From NCBI RefSeq assembly GCF_018760735.1, contig NZ_JAHHZN010000002.1, positions 1 through 64,000 of the forward strand: a stretch of DNA of 64,000 bases, given 5' to 3'. Source of the stretch: Hymenobacter piscis. Lineage in GTDB: Bacteria; Bacteroidota; Bacteroidia; Cytophagales; Hymenobacteraceae. Below, piece by piece: positions 7,488-14,824 of this stretch; the first letter of the stretch is position 1; every line of letters begins with the position of its first letter. The notes beneath the pieces were generated by a model. That model had not been told where the DNA came from. It made no database searches and saw nothing but the letters and a program-made list of their open reading frames with translations. Made by a program: the position numbers and the translations under genes.

Positions 7488-8255
7488 ATGAACGTACACC
7501 TGCAACAAATCCTCGATAACCCGCTGGCGGCCCTGGCCATCGTGGGCAACTTGGTCATCATCGAAAGCCTGCTCTCGGTGGATAACGCGGCCGTGCTGGC
7601 CACCATGGTGGGCGATTTGCCCAAGGAGCAACGCCAGAAAGCCCTGCGCTACGGCATCATCGGGGCCTACGTGTTCCGGGGGCTGTGCATCGTGTTTGCC
7701 TCCTTCCTCATCGAGTTCTGGTTTCTCAAGCCCCTGGGCGGCCTCTACCTGCTCTACCTGGCCTACAACCAGTTCCGGGGCCGGGGCGCCGACGCCGACG
7801 ACGACATCGACAAGCAGAAAAGCTGGCTTTACCGCTCCACCCTGGGCCTGCTGGGGCCCTTCTGGGCCACCGTGGCCCTGATTGAGCTCATGGACCTGGC
7901 CTTCTCCATCGACAACGTGTTTGCCGTGGTGGCCTTCACCGACAACCTCATCCTGATTTGCCTGGGCGTGTTCATCGGCATTCTGGCCATGCGGCTGGTG
8001 GCCCAGGCCTTCGTGCTGCTGATGGCCCGCTACCCCTTCCTCGAAACGGCCGCCTTCCTGGTCATCGGCGTGCTGGGCCTCAAGCTGGTGCTGTCGTTGG
8101 TGGAGCACTACCAGCCCGAATCCGCCTTCAGCCAGTTCCTGGGCAGCCACGCCGCCGACGCGGGCCTGACGGTGCTCACGGTGCTCATGTTCCTGGGGCC
8201 GCTGGCCACATCCTACTTCTTCAACGTGCCCCGCCGCCGCGGCTCCGTCCGGTAG
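7488..8255 (+). CDS. TerC-family integral membrane protein
   Basis: A 255-residue membrane protein with about seven helices. The two family signatures are present: SLLSVDNAAVLATMVGDL near the start and LAFSIDNVFAVVAFTDN in the middle, each with the acidic Asp-Asn thought to bind metal. TerC and its relatives (YkoY, MeeF, Alx) export manganese or metallate exoenzymes; which of these applies here cannot be told. I chose ATG 7488 (MNVHLQQIL) over the upstream in-frame ATG 7431 or 7464 because the extra residues are Cys/Gly-rich and not helix-forming. It follows repeat element A1 and converges with the patatin gene. Confidence 0.9.
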   Translation: MNVHLQQILDNPLAALAIVGNLVIIESLLSVDNAAVLATMVGDLPKEQRQKALRYGIIGAYVFRGLCIVFASFLIEFWFLKPLGGLYLLYLAYNQFRGRGADADDDIDKQKSWLYRSTLGLLGPFWATVALIELMDLAFSIDNVFAVVAFTDNLILICLGVFIGILAMRLVAQAFVLLMARYPFLETAAFLVIGVLGLKLVLSLVEHYQPESAFSQFLGSHAADAGLTVLTVLMFLGPLATSYFFNVPRRRGSVR

Positions 8256-8265
8256 CAGCGGCCGT

Positions 8266-9399
8266 TTACGGGCCGAAAAACGCCTGCACGCCGGCCCGGC
8301 CGCTGGCCATCAGCTCCTGTTTCTGACTTAGGGAAAGGCGCTTTATTTTGGGGTTGAAACCGCGGGTGTCGATGCTGATGGTGCGGGCCCAGTCGTCGGG
8401 GCGGGGCGGGTTCAGGTTTTCGATGGCCAGGGTGTAGAGCGCCCCCACGTAGGAGCCGAAATCGTGGACGGCGTAAGGGGCCAGCTGCCGCCGGCCGCCG
8501 GGCCGGGTGTCGAGGGCAATCTGCTCCGCCCGGTCGAGACGCAGGCCCAGCGTTTCAGGATTGGGCGGGGCAGCATCGTGTTGTGTTGCATTTTGTTGTG
8601 TTGCATCTTTTTTTGCTACATGATAAGATGCTACCCGGCGCAGCGAATCGGCAGATGGGGAAAAGTAGCGCGGGTCGTCGAACATAGCGAGGGGGTAGTT
8701 GGCCAGCAGGCCGCCATCGACCACCACTTCCACGGCCTGACCCGGGGCGGGACGCCGCACCACGTGGCCGTCGGGCGTCAGGAGCACGGCTCGGAAATAG
8801 AGCGGAATGCTCATGCTGATGCGCACGGCGTCGGCCACGCGCAGGTCGGGGTGGGTTTCGTAGCTGAACACCTGGGTGCACTGGCGGGTGAGGTTGGTGC
8901 CGGTAGTGTACAGGTCGCGGTAGCGGGCAGGCGCTTGCTGGGCCAAAGCGTGCAGCTCGCCTAAGGTCAGGTCGGGGCGCCGGGTTTTGCGGCCCACCAG
9001 CTCGGCCAGCAGGCGCGTAAACGCATCGCCCCGGTACCAGCCGTACTGCTTCAGCAGGCGGGTGCTGCCCCCGAAAAACATCAGTCGGCCATCGTTGAGG
9101 CGCTGCACCGGCAGGGTGTTGACTACCTCGATAATCTCCCGGGGCGCGTAGCCCACGGCCAGCAGGGCCGCCTGAATGGCGCCCGCCGAGGTGCCGCCCA
9201 CCCGCTGCAGGCCGGCCAGCAGGCCCCGGCTTTCCAGTTCCGCCAGCGCCCCGCCGTAGGCAATGCCCCGGATACCGCCCCCCTCCAGCACGAGGTTGCG
9301 GTACACCGGCCGGGCAGGCGCCTGGGCCCGGGCCGGACAAAAGGCAGTCAGTAGCAGAGCCAGCAGAAGCGGCGGAAACAGGCAAGGAAACGGGCGCAT
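8266..9399 (-). CDS. Patatin-like phospholipase, exported
   Basis: A 377-residue lipid acyl hydrolase with an N-terminal signal peptide (MRPFPCLFPPLLLALLLTAF, cleaved near ARAQA). The patatin catalytic elements are all visible: oxyanion loop LEGGGIRGIAYGG, nucleophile elbow GGTSAGAIQ and the catalytic Asp in VVDGGLLANYP. The likely site of action is the periplasm or outer membrane, on phospholipids. An odd feature is a low-complexity insertion, DATQQNATQHDAA, encoded by an imperfect tandem ATGCAACACAA repeat (about 8577-8611). It sits between the catalytic domain and the C-terminal lobe and keeps the frame. The ATG at 9399 is preferred because it starts the signal peptide. Confidence 0.92.
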   Translation of the reverse strand: MRPFPCLFPPLLLALLLTAFCPARAQAPARPVYRNLVLEGGGIRGIAYGGALAELESRGLLAGLQRVGGTSAGAIQAALLAVGYAPREIIEVVNTLPVQRLNDGRLMFFGGSTRLLKQYGWYRGDAFTRLLAELVGRKTRRPDLTLGELHALAQQAPARYRDLYTTGTNLTRQCTQVFSYETHPDLRVADAVRISMSIPLYFRAVLLTPDGHVVRRPAPGQAVEVVVDGGLLANYPLAMFDDPRYFSPSADSLRRVASYHVAKKDATQQNATQHDAAPPNPETLGLRLDRAEQIALDTRPGGRRQLAPYAVHDFGSYVGALYTLAIENLNPPRPDDWARTISIDTRGFNPKIKRLSLSQKQELMASGRAGVQAFFGP

Positions 9400-9453
9400 A
9401 CTACCCCGATACCAACGGGCGGCCAAAGGTTGGCAGCGCCCGCCCGGTCCGGG

Positions 9454-9900
9454 CTAGCGGCTTACCTGCTCACTCTGGGCGAATTCGCGCAGCTGCTCCC
9501 ATAGCTCCCGGGGCGGGTGGGCGGCCAGGCCGGGCGTGGCCGCCAGGTTCAGAAAGCCGGTAGCCTGCCGGAACTTCTCCGGGGAAGGCCGGGCAAAGCC
9601 CATGCGCCAGTCGGGGAAGGCCCGCCGCTCCACGGGGGCGAAGTGCAGGGTTTGCACTTCGCGGTGGCGGGGGTCGACTTTGATTTTAGCGTAAAGTGCC
9701 GTCAGGGCCGGTTCGGGGCCTTCCAGCACCTGCATAAACTGGTTTTCGGCGTAGAGCAGCAGGCCGGTCAGCCACTGGCCCTGGTTGTGGGCGCGGGCCT
9801 TTTCCAGCAGGGCCGTGAGGGCCGCGGGGCGCAGCAGGTGGGTGGCCTGGCTATGGTAGACTAAGCGGAACAGGGGTACGGAGGAAGCGGGCATACACAA
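9454..9900 (-). CDS. Single-domain BLUF blue-light photoreceptor
   Basis: A 148-residue flavin-binding light sensor. All residues known to drive BLUF photochemistry are present at the canonical spacing: Tyr15 (LVYHS), Asn39, Gln57 (FMQVLEG), Trp98 and Met100 (WRMGF). Spacing from Tyr to Asn (24), Asn to Gln (18) and Gln to Trp (41) equals that of AppA (Tyr21, Asn45, Gln63, Trp104). After the domain (about 100 residues) there is only a short helical tail and no enzymatic output domain, so signalling would be through protein contact. The start may be Met1 or Met3. It is divergent from the threonine dehydrogenase gene and follows no obvious partner; the patatin gene lies downstream in the same direction. 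Confidence 0.95.
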   Translation of the reverse strand: MCMPASSVPLFRLVYHSQATHLLRPAALTALLEKARAHNQGQWLTGLLLYAENQFMQVLEGPEPALTALYAKIKVDPRHREVQTLHFAPVERRAFPDWRMGFARPSPEKFRQATGFLNLAATPGLAAHPPRELWEQLREFAQSEQVSR

Positions 9901-10046
9901 ACGGAACGGGAGAATCCTGGTACAACCCGATTGGTGAACAGATGGTGCCTTTCCAAGTACCTGGCGGGCCCTGCCACTACCCGAAGCAACCGTGGCCCGG
10001 CCCTGGCAGGCCGAAAAAGCGGGGTACCGAAAGCGGCCCGGGCCCG

Positions 10047-10054
10047 TATCTTTG
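10047..10054 (+). promoter_or_regulatory. Bacteroidota -7 element (TATCTTTG) of the threonine dehydrogenase gene
   Basis: TATCTTTG matches TAnnTTTG, 39 bases before the ATG at 10094. A clear -33 element is not visible. Confidence 0.65.
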
Positions 10055-10093
10055 CAGTCCTCCCACCACCCATTTTCCTCTTAACCATCCCGA

Positions 10094-11086
10094 ATGGCCA
10101 CCTCCAGTACTTCCGCCGCCACCCCGGCCGGCGACACCATCCTCGTTATCGGCGCCGGCGGACAGCTGGGCCTGGAGCTCACCCAGGAACTGCGCCGGCT
10201 CTACGGCGCCTCCCACGTAGTAGCCGCCGACGTGCGCGCTCCCCAGGACGCCGAAACGGCCCAGGCCGGCCCCTTCGAGCTGCTGGATGTGCTGGACAAA
10301 AGCCGGCTGGCGGACGTGATGCGTCGGTACCGGCCCACCCAGGTTTACCACCTGGCCGCCCTGCTCTCGGCCACGGCCGAGCAGAACCCCAAGCTGGGCT
10401 GGCAGCTGAACATGGATGGCCTGTTCCACGTGCTCGACGCTTCCGTGGATCTGGGCGTGCGGCAGGTGTACTGGCCCAGCTCCATTGCCGTCTTCGGCCC
10501 CGACACGCCCCGCCAGCACACGCCCCAGCTCACCACCATGAACCCCAACACGGTGTACGGCATTAGTAAGCTGGCCGGGGAGCAGTGGGGCGAGTGGTAC
10601 TTCCGCAAGCACGGCCTGGATGTGCGCAGCCTGCGCTACCCGGGCCTGATCGGCTACAAGAGCCTGCCCGGCGGCGGCACCACCGACTACGCCGTGGACA
10701 TCTACCACAAAGCCGTGGCCGGCGAAAACTTCGAGTGCTTCCTGCAGGAGGACACCTACCTGCCCATGATGTACATGCCCGACGCGCTCAAGGCCACCCT
10801 GGACCTGATGCACGCCCCCGCCGCCAACATTACGGTGCGCAGCTCCTACAACCTGGGCGCCATGAGCTTCAGCCCCGCCGAAATTACGGCCAGCATCCGG
10901 CGCCACTACCCCGATTTCCAGGTAACCTACCAGCCCGACCACCGCCAGCAGATTGCCGATTCCTGGCCCGCCAGCATCGACGACCGCCAGGCCCGCCAGG
11001 ACTGGAACTGGCAGCCGGAGTTTACGCTGGATACAATGACCGACGACATGCTGCTGCACCTGAAGGAAACGGTGGTGCTGAAGTAG
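10094..11086 (+). CDS. L-threonine 3-dehydrogenase, SDR (epimerase-like) type
   Basis: Oxidises L-threonine to 2-amino-3-ketobutyrate with NAD, feeding Kbl. This is the short-chain, UDP-galactose-epimerase-like type first described in Cytophaga/Flavobacterium rather than the zinc-dependent Tdh. The Rossmann start is ILVIGAGGQLGLEL, the catalytic Ser is in YWPSSIAVFG and the catalytic pair is in NTVYGISKLAGE. The diagnostic PGLIGYKSLPGGGTTDYAVD follows at about residues 184-201. 330 residues. It stops one base before the next gene (11088), so they are likely co-transcribed, and a hairpin terminator follows both. Confidence 0.93.
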   Translation: MATSSTSAATPAGDTILVIGAGGQLGLELTQELRRLYGASHVVAADVRAPQDAETAQAGPFELLDVLDKSRLADVMRRYRPTQVYHLAALLSATAEQNPKLGWQLNMDGLFHVLDASVDLGVRQVYWPSSIAVFGPDTPRQHTPQLTTMNPNTVYGISKLAGEQWGEWYFRKHGLDVRSLRYPGLIGYKSLPGGGTTDYAVDIYHKAVAGENFECFLQEDTYLPMMYMPDALKATLDLMHAPAANITVRSSYNLGAMSFSPAEITASIRRHYPDFQVTYQPDHRQQIADSWPASIDDRQARQDWNWQPEFTLDTMTDDMLLHLKETVVLK

Positions 11087-11087
11087 T

Positions 11088-11567
11088 ATGGGCGCTATTG
11101 GTTTTCTGATTGTACTGATTGTCAATGCTGGCGCTGTTTACCTGATATACTGGTTCTTTCGCACCATCATCCGGCGCTACTACAGCAACGTGCGTTCTGC
11201 CAATCCATTTCAGGCTGGCTGGGCACAGTTGCTGGACCAGTATGAAAGCTCGCATGGTATGTTGCGCATGGCCCCGTTCTATGCCCTTATCGGGGGAATA
11301 TGGTATAACGATGTGCTGCAAATTGGCTTTGATTCGCAGGATGTCGTCATCCGCAACACTATGGGTTTTTCTTCCCTAGTCAGAATCCCATACAACCAGA
11401 TCGAACTGCTTCAGTCACCAAAACCATTCAAGGCAACGCCCTTGAGCGAAACCGAATACACACCCGGCTTATTTCAGGTCGGTATGGTTGAAGTTGGGTT
11501 AGATGCCTATTGGACCGCGCAATTCCTGCAACGAATGGCTGCAGCCGATACCTCTACTACTTTCTGA
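11088..11567 (+). CDS. Membrane-anchored hypothetical protein
   Basis: 159 residues. One N-terminal membrane helix (MGAIGFLIVLIVNAGAVYLI) is followed by a soluble part that may be a small beta-rich domain resembling a PH-like fold (WYNDVLQIGFDSQDVVIRN, then SSLVRIPYNQIELLQSP). I do not recognise a named family. It begins one base after the threonine dehydrogenase stop, with no spacer for a promoter. Its base composition is noticeably less GC-rich than its neighbours, suggesting a later arrival. Confidence 0.65.
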   Translation: MGAIGFLIVLIVNAGAVYLIYWFFRTIIRRYYSNVRSANPFQAGWAQLLDQYESSHGMLRMAPFYALIGGIWYNDVLQIGFDSQDVVIRNTMGFSSLVRIPYNQIELLQSPKPFKATPLSETEYTPGLFQVGMVEVGLDAYWTAQFLQRMAAADTSTTF

Positions 11568-11592
11568 CGAATACGCCATTACAACCATTTAT

Positions 11593-11627
11593 ACGCCTCA
11601 CCTTAACCGGTGGGGCGTTTGTGTTTT
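11593..11627 (+). terminator. Terminator after the threonine dehydrogenase unit
   Basis: ACGCCTCACC (11593-11602) pairs with GGTGGGGCGT (11609-11618), with one T-G pair, followed by TTTGTGTTTT. Confidence 0.75.
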
Positions 11628-11693
11628 CAAGTGCGTGGCCGCAAACCTCTGGCCGCTGGCTGCGTTTCTGAAGCTGAACCTTTCCGCGCCTCC

Positions 11694-12437
11694 ATGATTG
11701 TCAACTACGTGCCTACCGGCTGGCAGATTATCTACCAGCAGGCCCATGCGCTGCTGGCGGCCCAACTGCTGCACCAGTGGCCCCCGTTTCTGCCCCTCGA
11801 CCAGTGGGTGGGCCTGCTGGCCGCCGCCGCCCAGCACGACGACGAGCAGGCCGACTGGACCGGGCACTACGGCCTCACGCCCGCCGGGGCCCCGGCCAAC
11901 TTCACCATGCAGGAATTCTCGCTGGAGCAGGCCACCCGCCTGATGCGCGCCGCCCGGTTTCAGGGGCGCTGGCGCAGCCTGCTCACCAGCCTGCACCTGA
12001 GCGCCCTCTACGAGAGTCTGCGCGGCGAAAACCCGGAAATCGACCAGTTTCTCGACGAGCAGCGTGCCAGTCAGCAGCAGTGGCGGCGGGAGCTCAAAAT
12101 CAAGAAAGCCGAGGCCGACCAGGCCTACGCCCTGCTGCACTGGTGCGACCGGCTCAGCCTCATTCTCTGCCGCCACGAGGTGCCGGAAATGGGTCGCGCC
12201 CTGGAAATCTACCAGGGCCCCAACGGCCAGACCCACGAAATCCGCCAGCCTGCCCCCGATGGCCCGCTGCTCATCCAGCCCTGGCCCTTCCGCGAAAAGC
12301 AGTTCCGCGTAAGCGTGGAGGCCACTGTGCTCCATCAATTGCAGTTCAAGAACGACGCCGAGCTGGCCGCCTCCCTGCGCGAAGCCCCCCTTGAAACGCT
12401 GCGCTGGGAGTTGGGAAGTGAGAGGGTAATGGGGTAA
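11694..12437 (+). CDS. DUF3891 family protein
   Basis: A 247-residue soluble protein starting MIVNYVPTGWQIIYQQAHALLAAQL, the typical start of DUF3891. A His-Asp pair (AAAQHDDEQADW) and HWCDRLSLILCRHEVP in the second half suggest an HD-like helical fold with conserved acidic and His residues, but no function is established. An in-frame ATG at 11610 is rejected because the leader between has no family similarity. The last residues (LGSERVMG and the stop) are encoded by the GGTAATGGGG tandem repeat that begins at about 12417. It converges with the lipoprotein gene across composite element A2. Confidence 0.85.
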   Translation: MIVNYVPTGWQIIYQQAHALLAAQLLHQWPPFLPLDQWVGLLAAAAQHDDEQADWTGHYGLTPAGAPANFTMQEFSLEQATRLMRAARFQGRWRSLLTSLHLSALYESLRGENPEIDQFLDEQRASQQQWRRELKIKKAEADQAYALLHWCDRLSLILCRHEVPEMGRALEIYQGPNGQTHEIRQPAPDGPLLIQPWPFREKQFRVSVEATVLHQLQFKNDAELAASLREAPLETLRWELGSERVMG

Positions 12438-12676
12438 TGGGGTGAGGAGGTGATAGGTGATGGGGTGATGGGGTGATGGGGTAAAATAGAACGTCATTCC
12501 GAGCGAAGCCGAGGAATCTCGCGTGCTGACGTTGCTACAACCGTTCTGTCAGCAAGTTACCATTGCAACATCAGCACGCGAGATTCCTCGGCTTCGCTCG
12601 GAATGACGTGCTTTTTCACCTCTCACCTCCTCACCCCATTACCTCCTCACCTCCTCACCCTCTCATCCTCTCACCC
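12417..12676. repeat. Composite hairpin element A2 (CATTCCGAGCG family, GGTGATGGGG arms)
   Basis: Core arms 12491-12534 and 12566-12609 (44 bases, one mismatch) enclose a loop with TTCTGTCAGCAAGTTACC. Outer arms are GGTAATGGGGTGAGGAGGTGA words on the left (12417-12485) and CTCACCTCCTCACCCCATTACC words on the right (12616-12676). This is a full-length copy: the right arm retains CAACATCAGCACGCG. It separates two convergent genes and the left arm encodes the end of the DUF3891 protein. Confidence 0.92.
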
Positions 12677-12677
12677 T

Positions 12678-13496
12678 TTACCGCTTCTCTACCGGCTGCG
12701 GGTTCTGCATGAGGCCGGCGGGCACGGTGGTGCTGGCCGAGATGTGACCCAGGCCGCGGCCGTCCTGGCCGTCGGAGCGGTCGGAGGCCAGGCGGATGGG
12801 GCCGTACTGCTGGTAGCTGCTCCAGCGGCGGCGGAAGGCGGGCTGGGCATCGGTGGCTTTGGGAAAGTAGGCCCACTCCTCCACTAGGCTGGTCTGGGGG
12901 TCAATGAGCACCTCGTACTTGTTGTCGGGCGTCACGCCCACGTTCCGGAAGGTCATGTTCAGCACCTCGGCCGGCTGCCCGTTCATGAGCTTGCCCGCGC
13001 CCTGGTACGTGAGCGTAACGCCGGAGTCCTTGAGCTTGAAGGGCATGAGCAGCCACCAGGAGTTGTTGACCCAGATCGGGTACATGCGGCTGAGCAGCTT
13101 CTCGCCATCGGGCGTGGCCGAAATGTCGCGGCCGTTGCGGTAGGCTTTGCCCTGCTTGCTTTGCAGGTTATACACGGCCACGGTGCTGTCTTTCTGCCAG
13201 CGGAAGTCGCCGGTTTGCTTGTCCCAGAGCTGGTAGGAGCCGTCGAGGAAGTCCCAGCCCAGCAGGCGGGTCTGCTCCCAGGCCGGGTAGCCGCCCATGG
13301 CCCGCATCACCTGGTCGGCCAGCTGGGTGGCGCGGGCGTCGGAGCCGGCCGCGTCGAAGCCGGCGGCGGCGGGGTAGCTGGCCGGATCAGCCGCGGGCTG
13401 GGGCGAGCCGGCCTTGGCCGTGGGGCCGGCCGGATTCGACTGGCAGGCTCCCAGGGAGCCTACTAACAGCAGCAGGGAAAAACGAAATACGCGCAT
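12678..13496 (-). CDS. Lipoprotein, LolA/DUF6503-like
   Basis: A 272-residue lipoprotein with signal MRVFRFSLLLLVGSLGAC; the lipobox Cys is followed by SNPAGPTAK, a Bacteroidota-like export linker. The body resembles proteins of the DUF6503/outer-membrane-lipoprotein-sorting fold: WDFLDGSYQLWDKQTGDFRW, SKQGKAYRNG, PFKLKDSGVTLTYQGAG and a C-terminal SDRSDGQDGRGLGHI. Such proteins are beta-sheet cups that bind lipids or peptides, but the substrate is unknown. The start at 13496 gives a proper signal peptide; the longer frame to 13550 does not. It is divergent from the BrkB-like gene. Confidence 0.7.
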   Translation of the reverse strand: MRVFRFSLLLLVGSLGACQSNPAGPTAKAGSPQPAADPASYPAAAGFDAAGSDARATQLADQVMRAMGGYPAWEQTRLLGWDFLDGSYQLWDKQTGDFRWQKDSTVAVYNLQSKQGKAYRNGRDISATPDGEKLLSRMYPIWVNNSWWLLMPFKLKDSGVTLTYQGAGKLMNGQPAEVLNMTFRNVGVTPDNKYEVLIDPQTSLVEEWAYFPKATDAQPAFRRRWSSYQQYGPIRLASDRSDGQDGRGLGHISASTTVPAGLMQNPQPVEKR

Positions 13497-13652
13497 AGCG
13501 GCAGCAGAAAACAGAAGCGAAGAACGGGCCCCGGCCAACCGGCCGGGCAACGCCGACTTCTACGCAAATGAACAGGTTTTTGCTCATCCGACCGAACGCC
13601 CGACCAAGACGGTCCGTACTACCAACTCGTTTCGTTTCCGACATCCTGCCTC

Positions 13653-14624
13653 ATGGCCCAACACTACCGCTTTAAAGACGTCGTGGCTATTTTCAAGTCA
13701 ACGGCCGGCCAGTTCATGGTCAACAACTCCTTCCGCCACGCGGCCGCGCTTTCCTACTACACCATTTTTTCCCTGCCCCCGCTGCTGCTCATCGTCATCA
13801 CGGTGGCCAGTGCCGTGTATGGGCGCGAGGCCGTCACGGGGCAGGTGTACGGGCAGCTGCGCGGCATCGTGGGCTCCGATTCGGCCGAGTTCCTGCAAAA
13901 CAGCATTGCCGAGTTCACCATCAAGCAGCACGGTACCGTGTCCACCATCATCGGGCTGGGCACCCTGATTTTTGCCGCTACCACCTTCTTCGTCACGCTC
14001 CAGGAGAGCATCAACGACATCTGGAACCTGAAGGTAAAAACTGCCGGCGTGGGCATCGGGCAGTTTCTCAAGCAGCGGTTCCTCTCGTTCGGTCTGATTC
14101 TGAGCGTGGCCCTGCTGCTGCTCGTGTCCTTCGTAATCAGCGCCGTTCTCAGCATTTTCACCGGACAGCTGCAGCGGTGGTTTCCCGAAATCGGGGTGCT
14201 GGCCATCAAGCTGGTCGACTTTGCCCTTTCGCTGGGCGTCACGGCCCTGCTCTTCGCCCTGATTTACCGCTTTCTGCCCGATGCCATCATCCGCTGGCGC
14301 GATGTAGGTGTTGGGGCCTTCATTACGGCCGCCCTGTTCGTGCTGGGCAAATTCCTGATTGCCTTCTACATCTCCAAAGCCAGCCCCGGCTCGGCCTTCG
14401 GGGCGGCCGGCTCGGCCATCGTGCTGCTGATCTGGATCAACTATTCGTCCCTGATTATTTTCTTCGGCGCCGAGTTCACCCAGCAGTTTGCCGACGCCTT
14501 CGGGCAGAAAGTCCAACCCAAGGCCCACGCCGTGCGCATCGAAACCCGGGAAGTGCCGCCGGGCGAAAGCCACGCCGAAATCAGCACCGGCCGCCCCCAG
14601 GCGGAAGGCAAATGGCGTAGTTAG
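13653..14624 (+). CDS. YihY/BrkB-family inner-membrane protein
   Basis: A 323-residue protein with six membrane helices. The family signature SFRHAAALSYYTIFSLPPLLL begins near residue 26, and helices around LGTLIFAATTFFVTLQESIN, GSAIVLLIWINYSSLIIFFGAEF and others follow. The C-terminal tail (about 280-323) is hydrophilic. Members were once called ribonuclease BN in error; the function is unsettled (possible transporter). It is followed by a strong intrinsic terminator. Confidence 0.9.
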   Translation: MAQHYRFKDVVAIFKSTAGQFMVNNSFRHAAALSYYTIFSLPPLLLIVITVASAVYGREAVTGQVYGQLRGIVGSDSAEFLQNSIAEFTIKQHGTVSTIIGLGTLIFAATTFFVTLQESINDIWNLKVKTAGVGIGQFLKQRFLSFGLILSVALLLLVSFVISAVLSIFTGQLQRWFPEIGVLAIKLVDFALSLGVTALLFALIYRFLPDAIIRWRDVGVGAFITAALFVLGKFLIAFYISKASPGSAFGAAGSAIVLLIWINYSSLIIFFGAEFTQQFADAFGQKVQPKAHAVRIETREVPPGESHAEISTGRPQAEGKWRS

Positions 14625-14649
14625 AAAGTCTGACTCCCGGCCTGCTCCC

Positions 14650-14698
14650 AAGCGGCCCGTAGCTCCGGTTTGGGAGCTACGGGCCGCTTGGCTTTTTT
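14650..14698 (+). terminator. Intrinsic terminator after the BrkB-like gene
   Basis: A 17-bp perfect stem (14650-14666 with 14673-14689) followed by GCTTTTTT. Confidence 0.93.
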
Positions 14699-14824
14699 CC
14701 TGGCCTGAGTACGCTTACTTATAAGGTCTGATTATTGAATATTCTTTTCGGCGCCGCGTGCGCATGCGGGCTGATAAAGACCTAGGTTTGATTATCCTAT
14801 CACCCACCATTCATTGCGTTTTTT

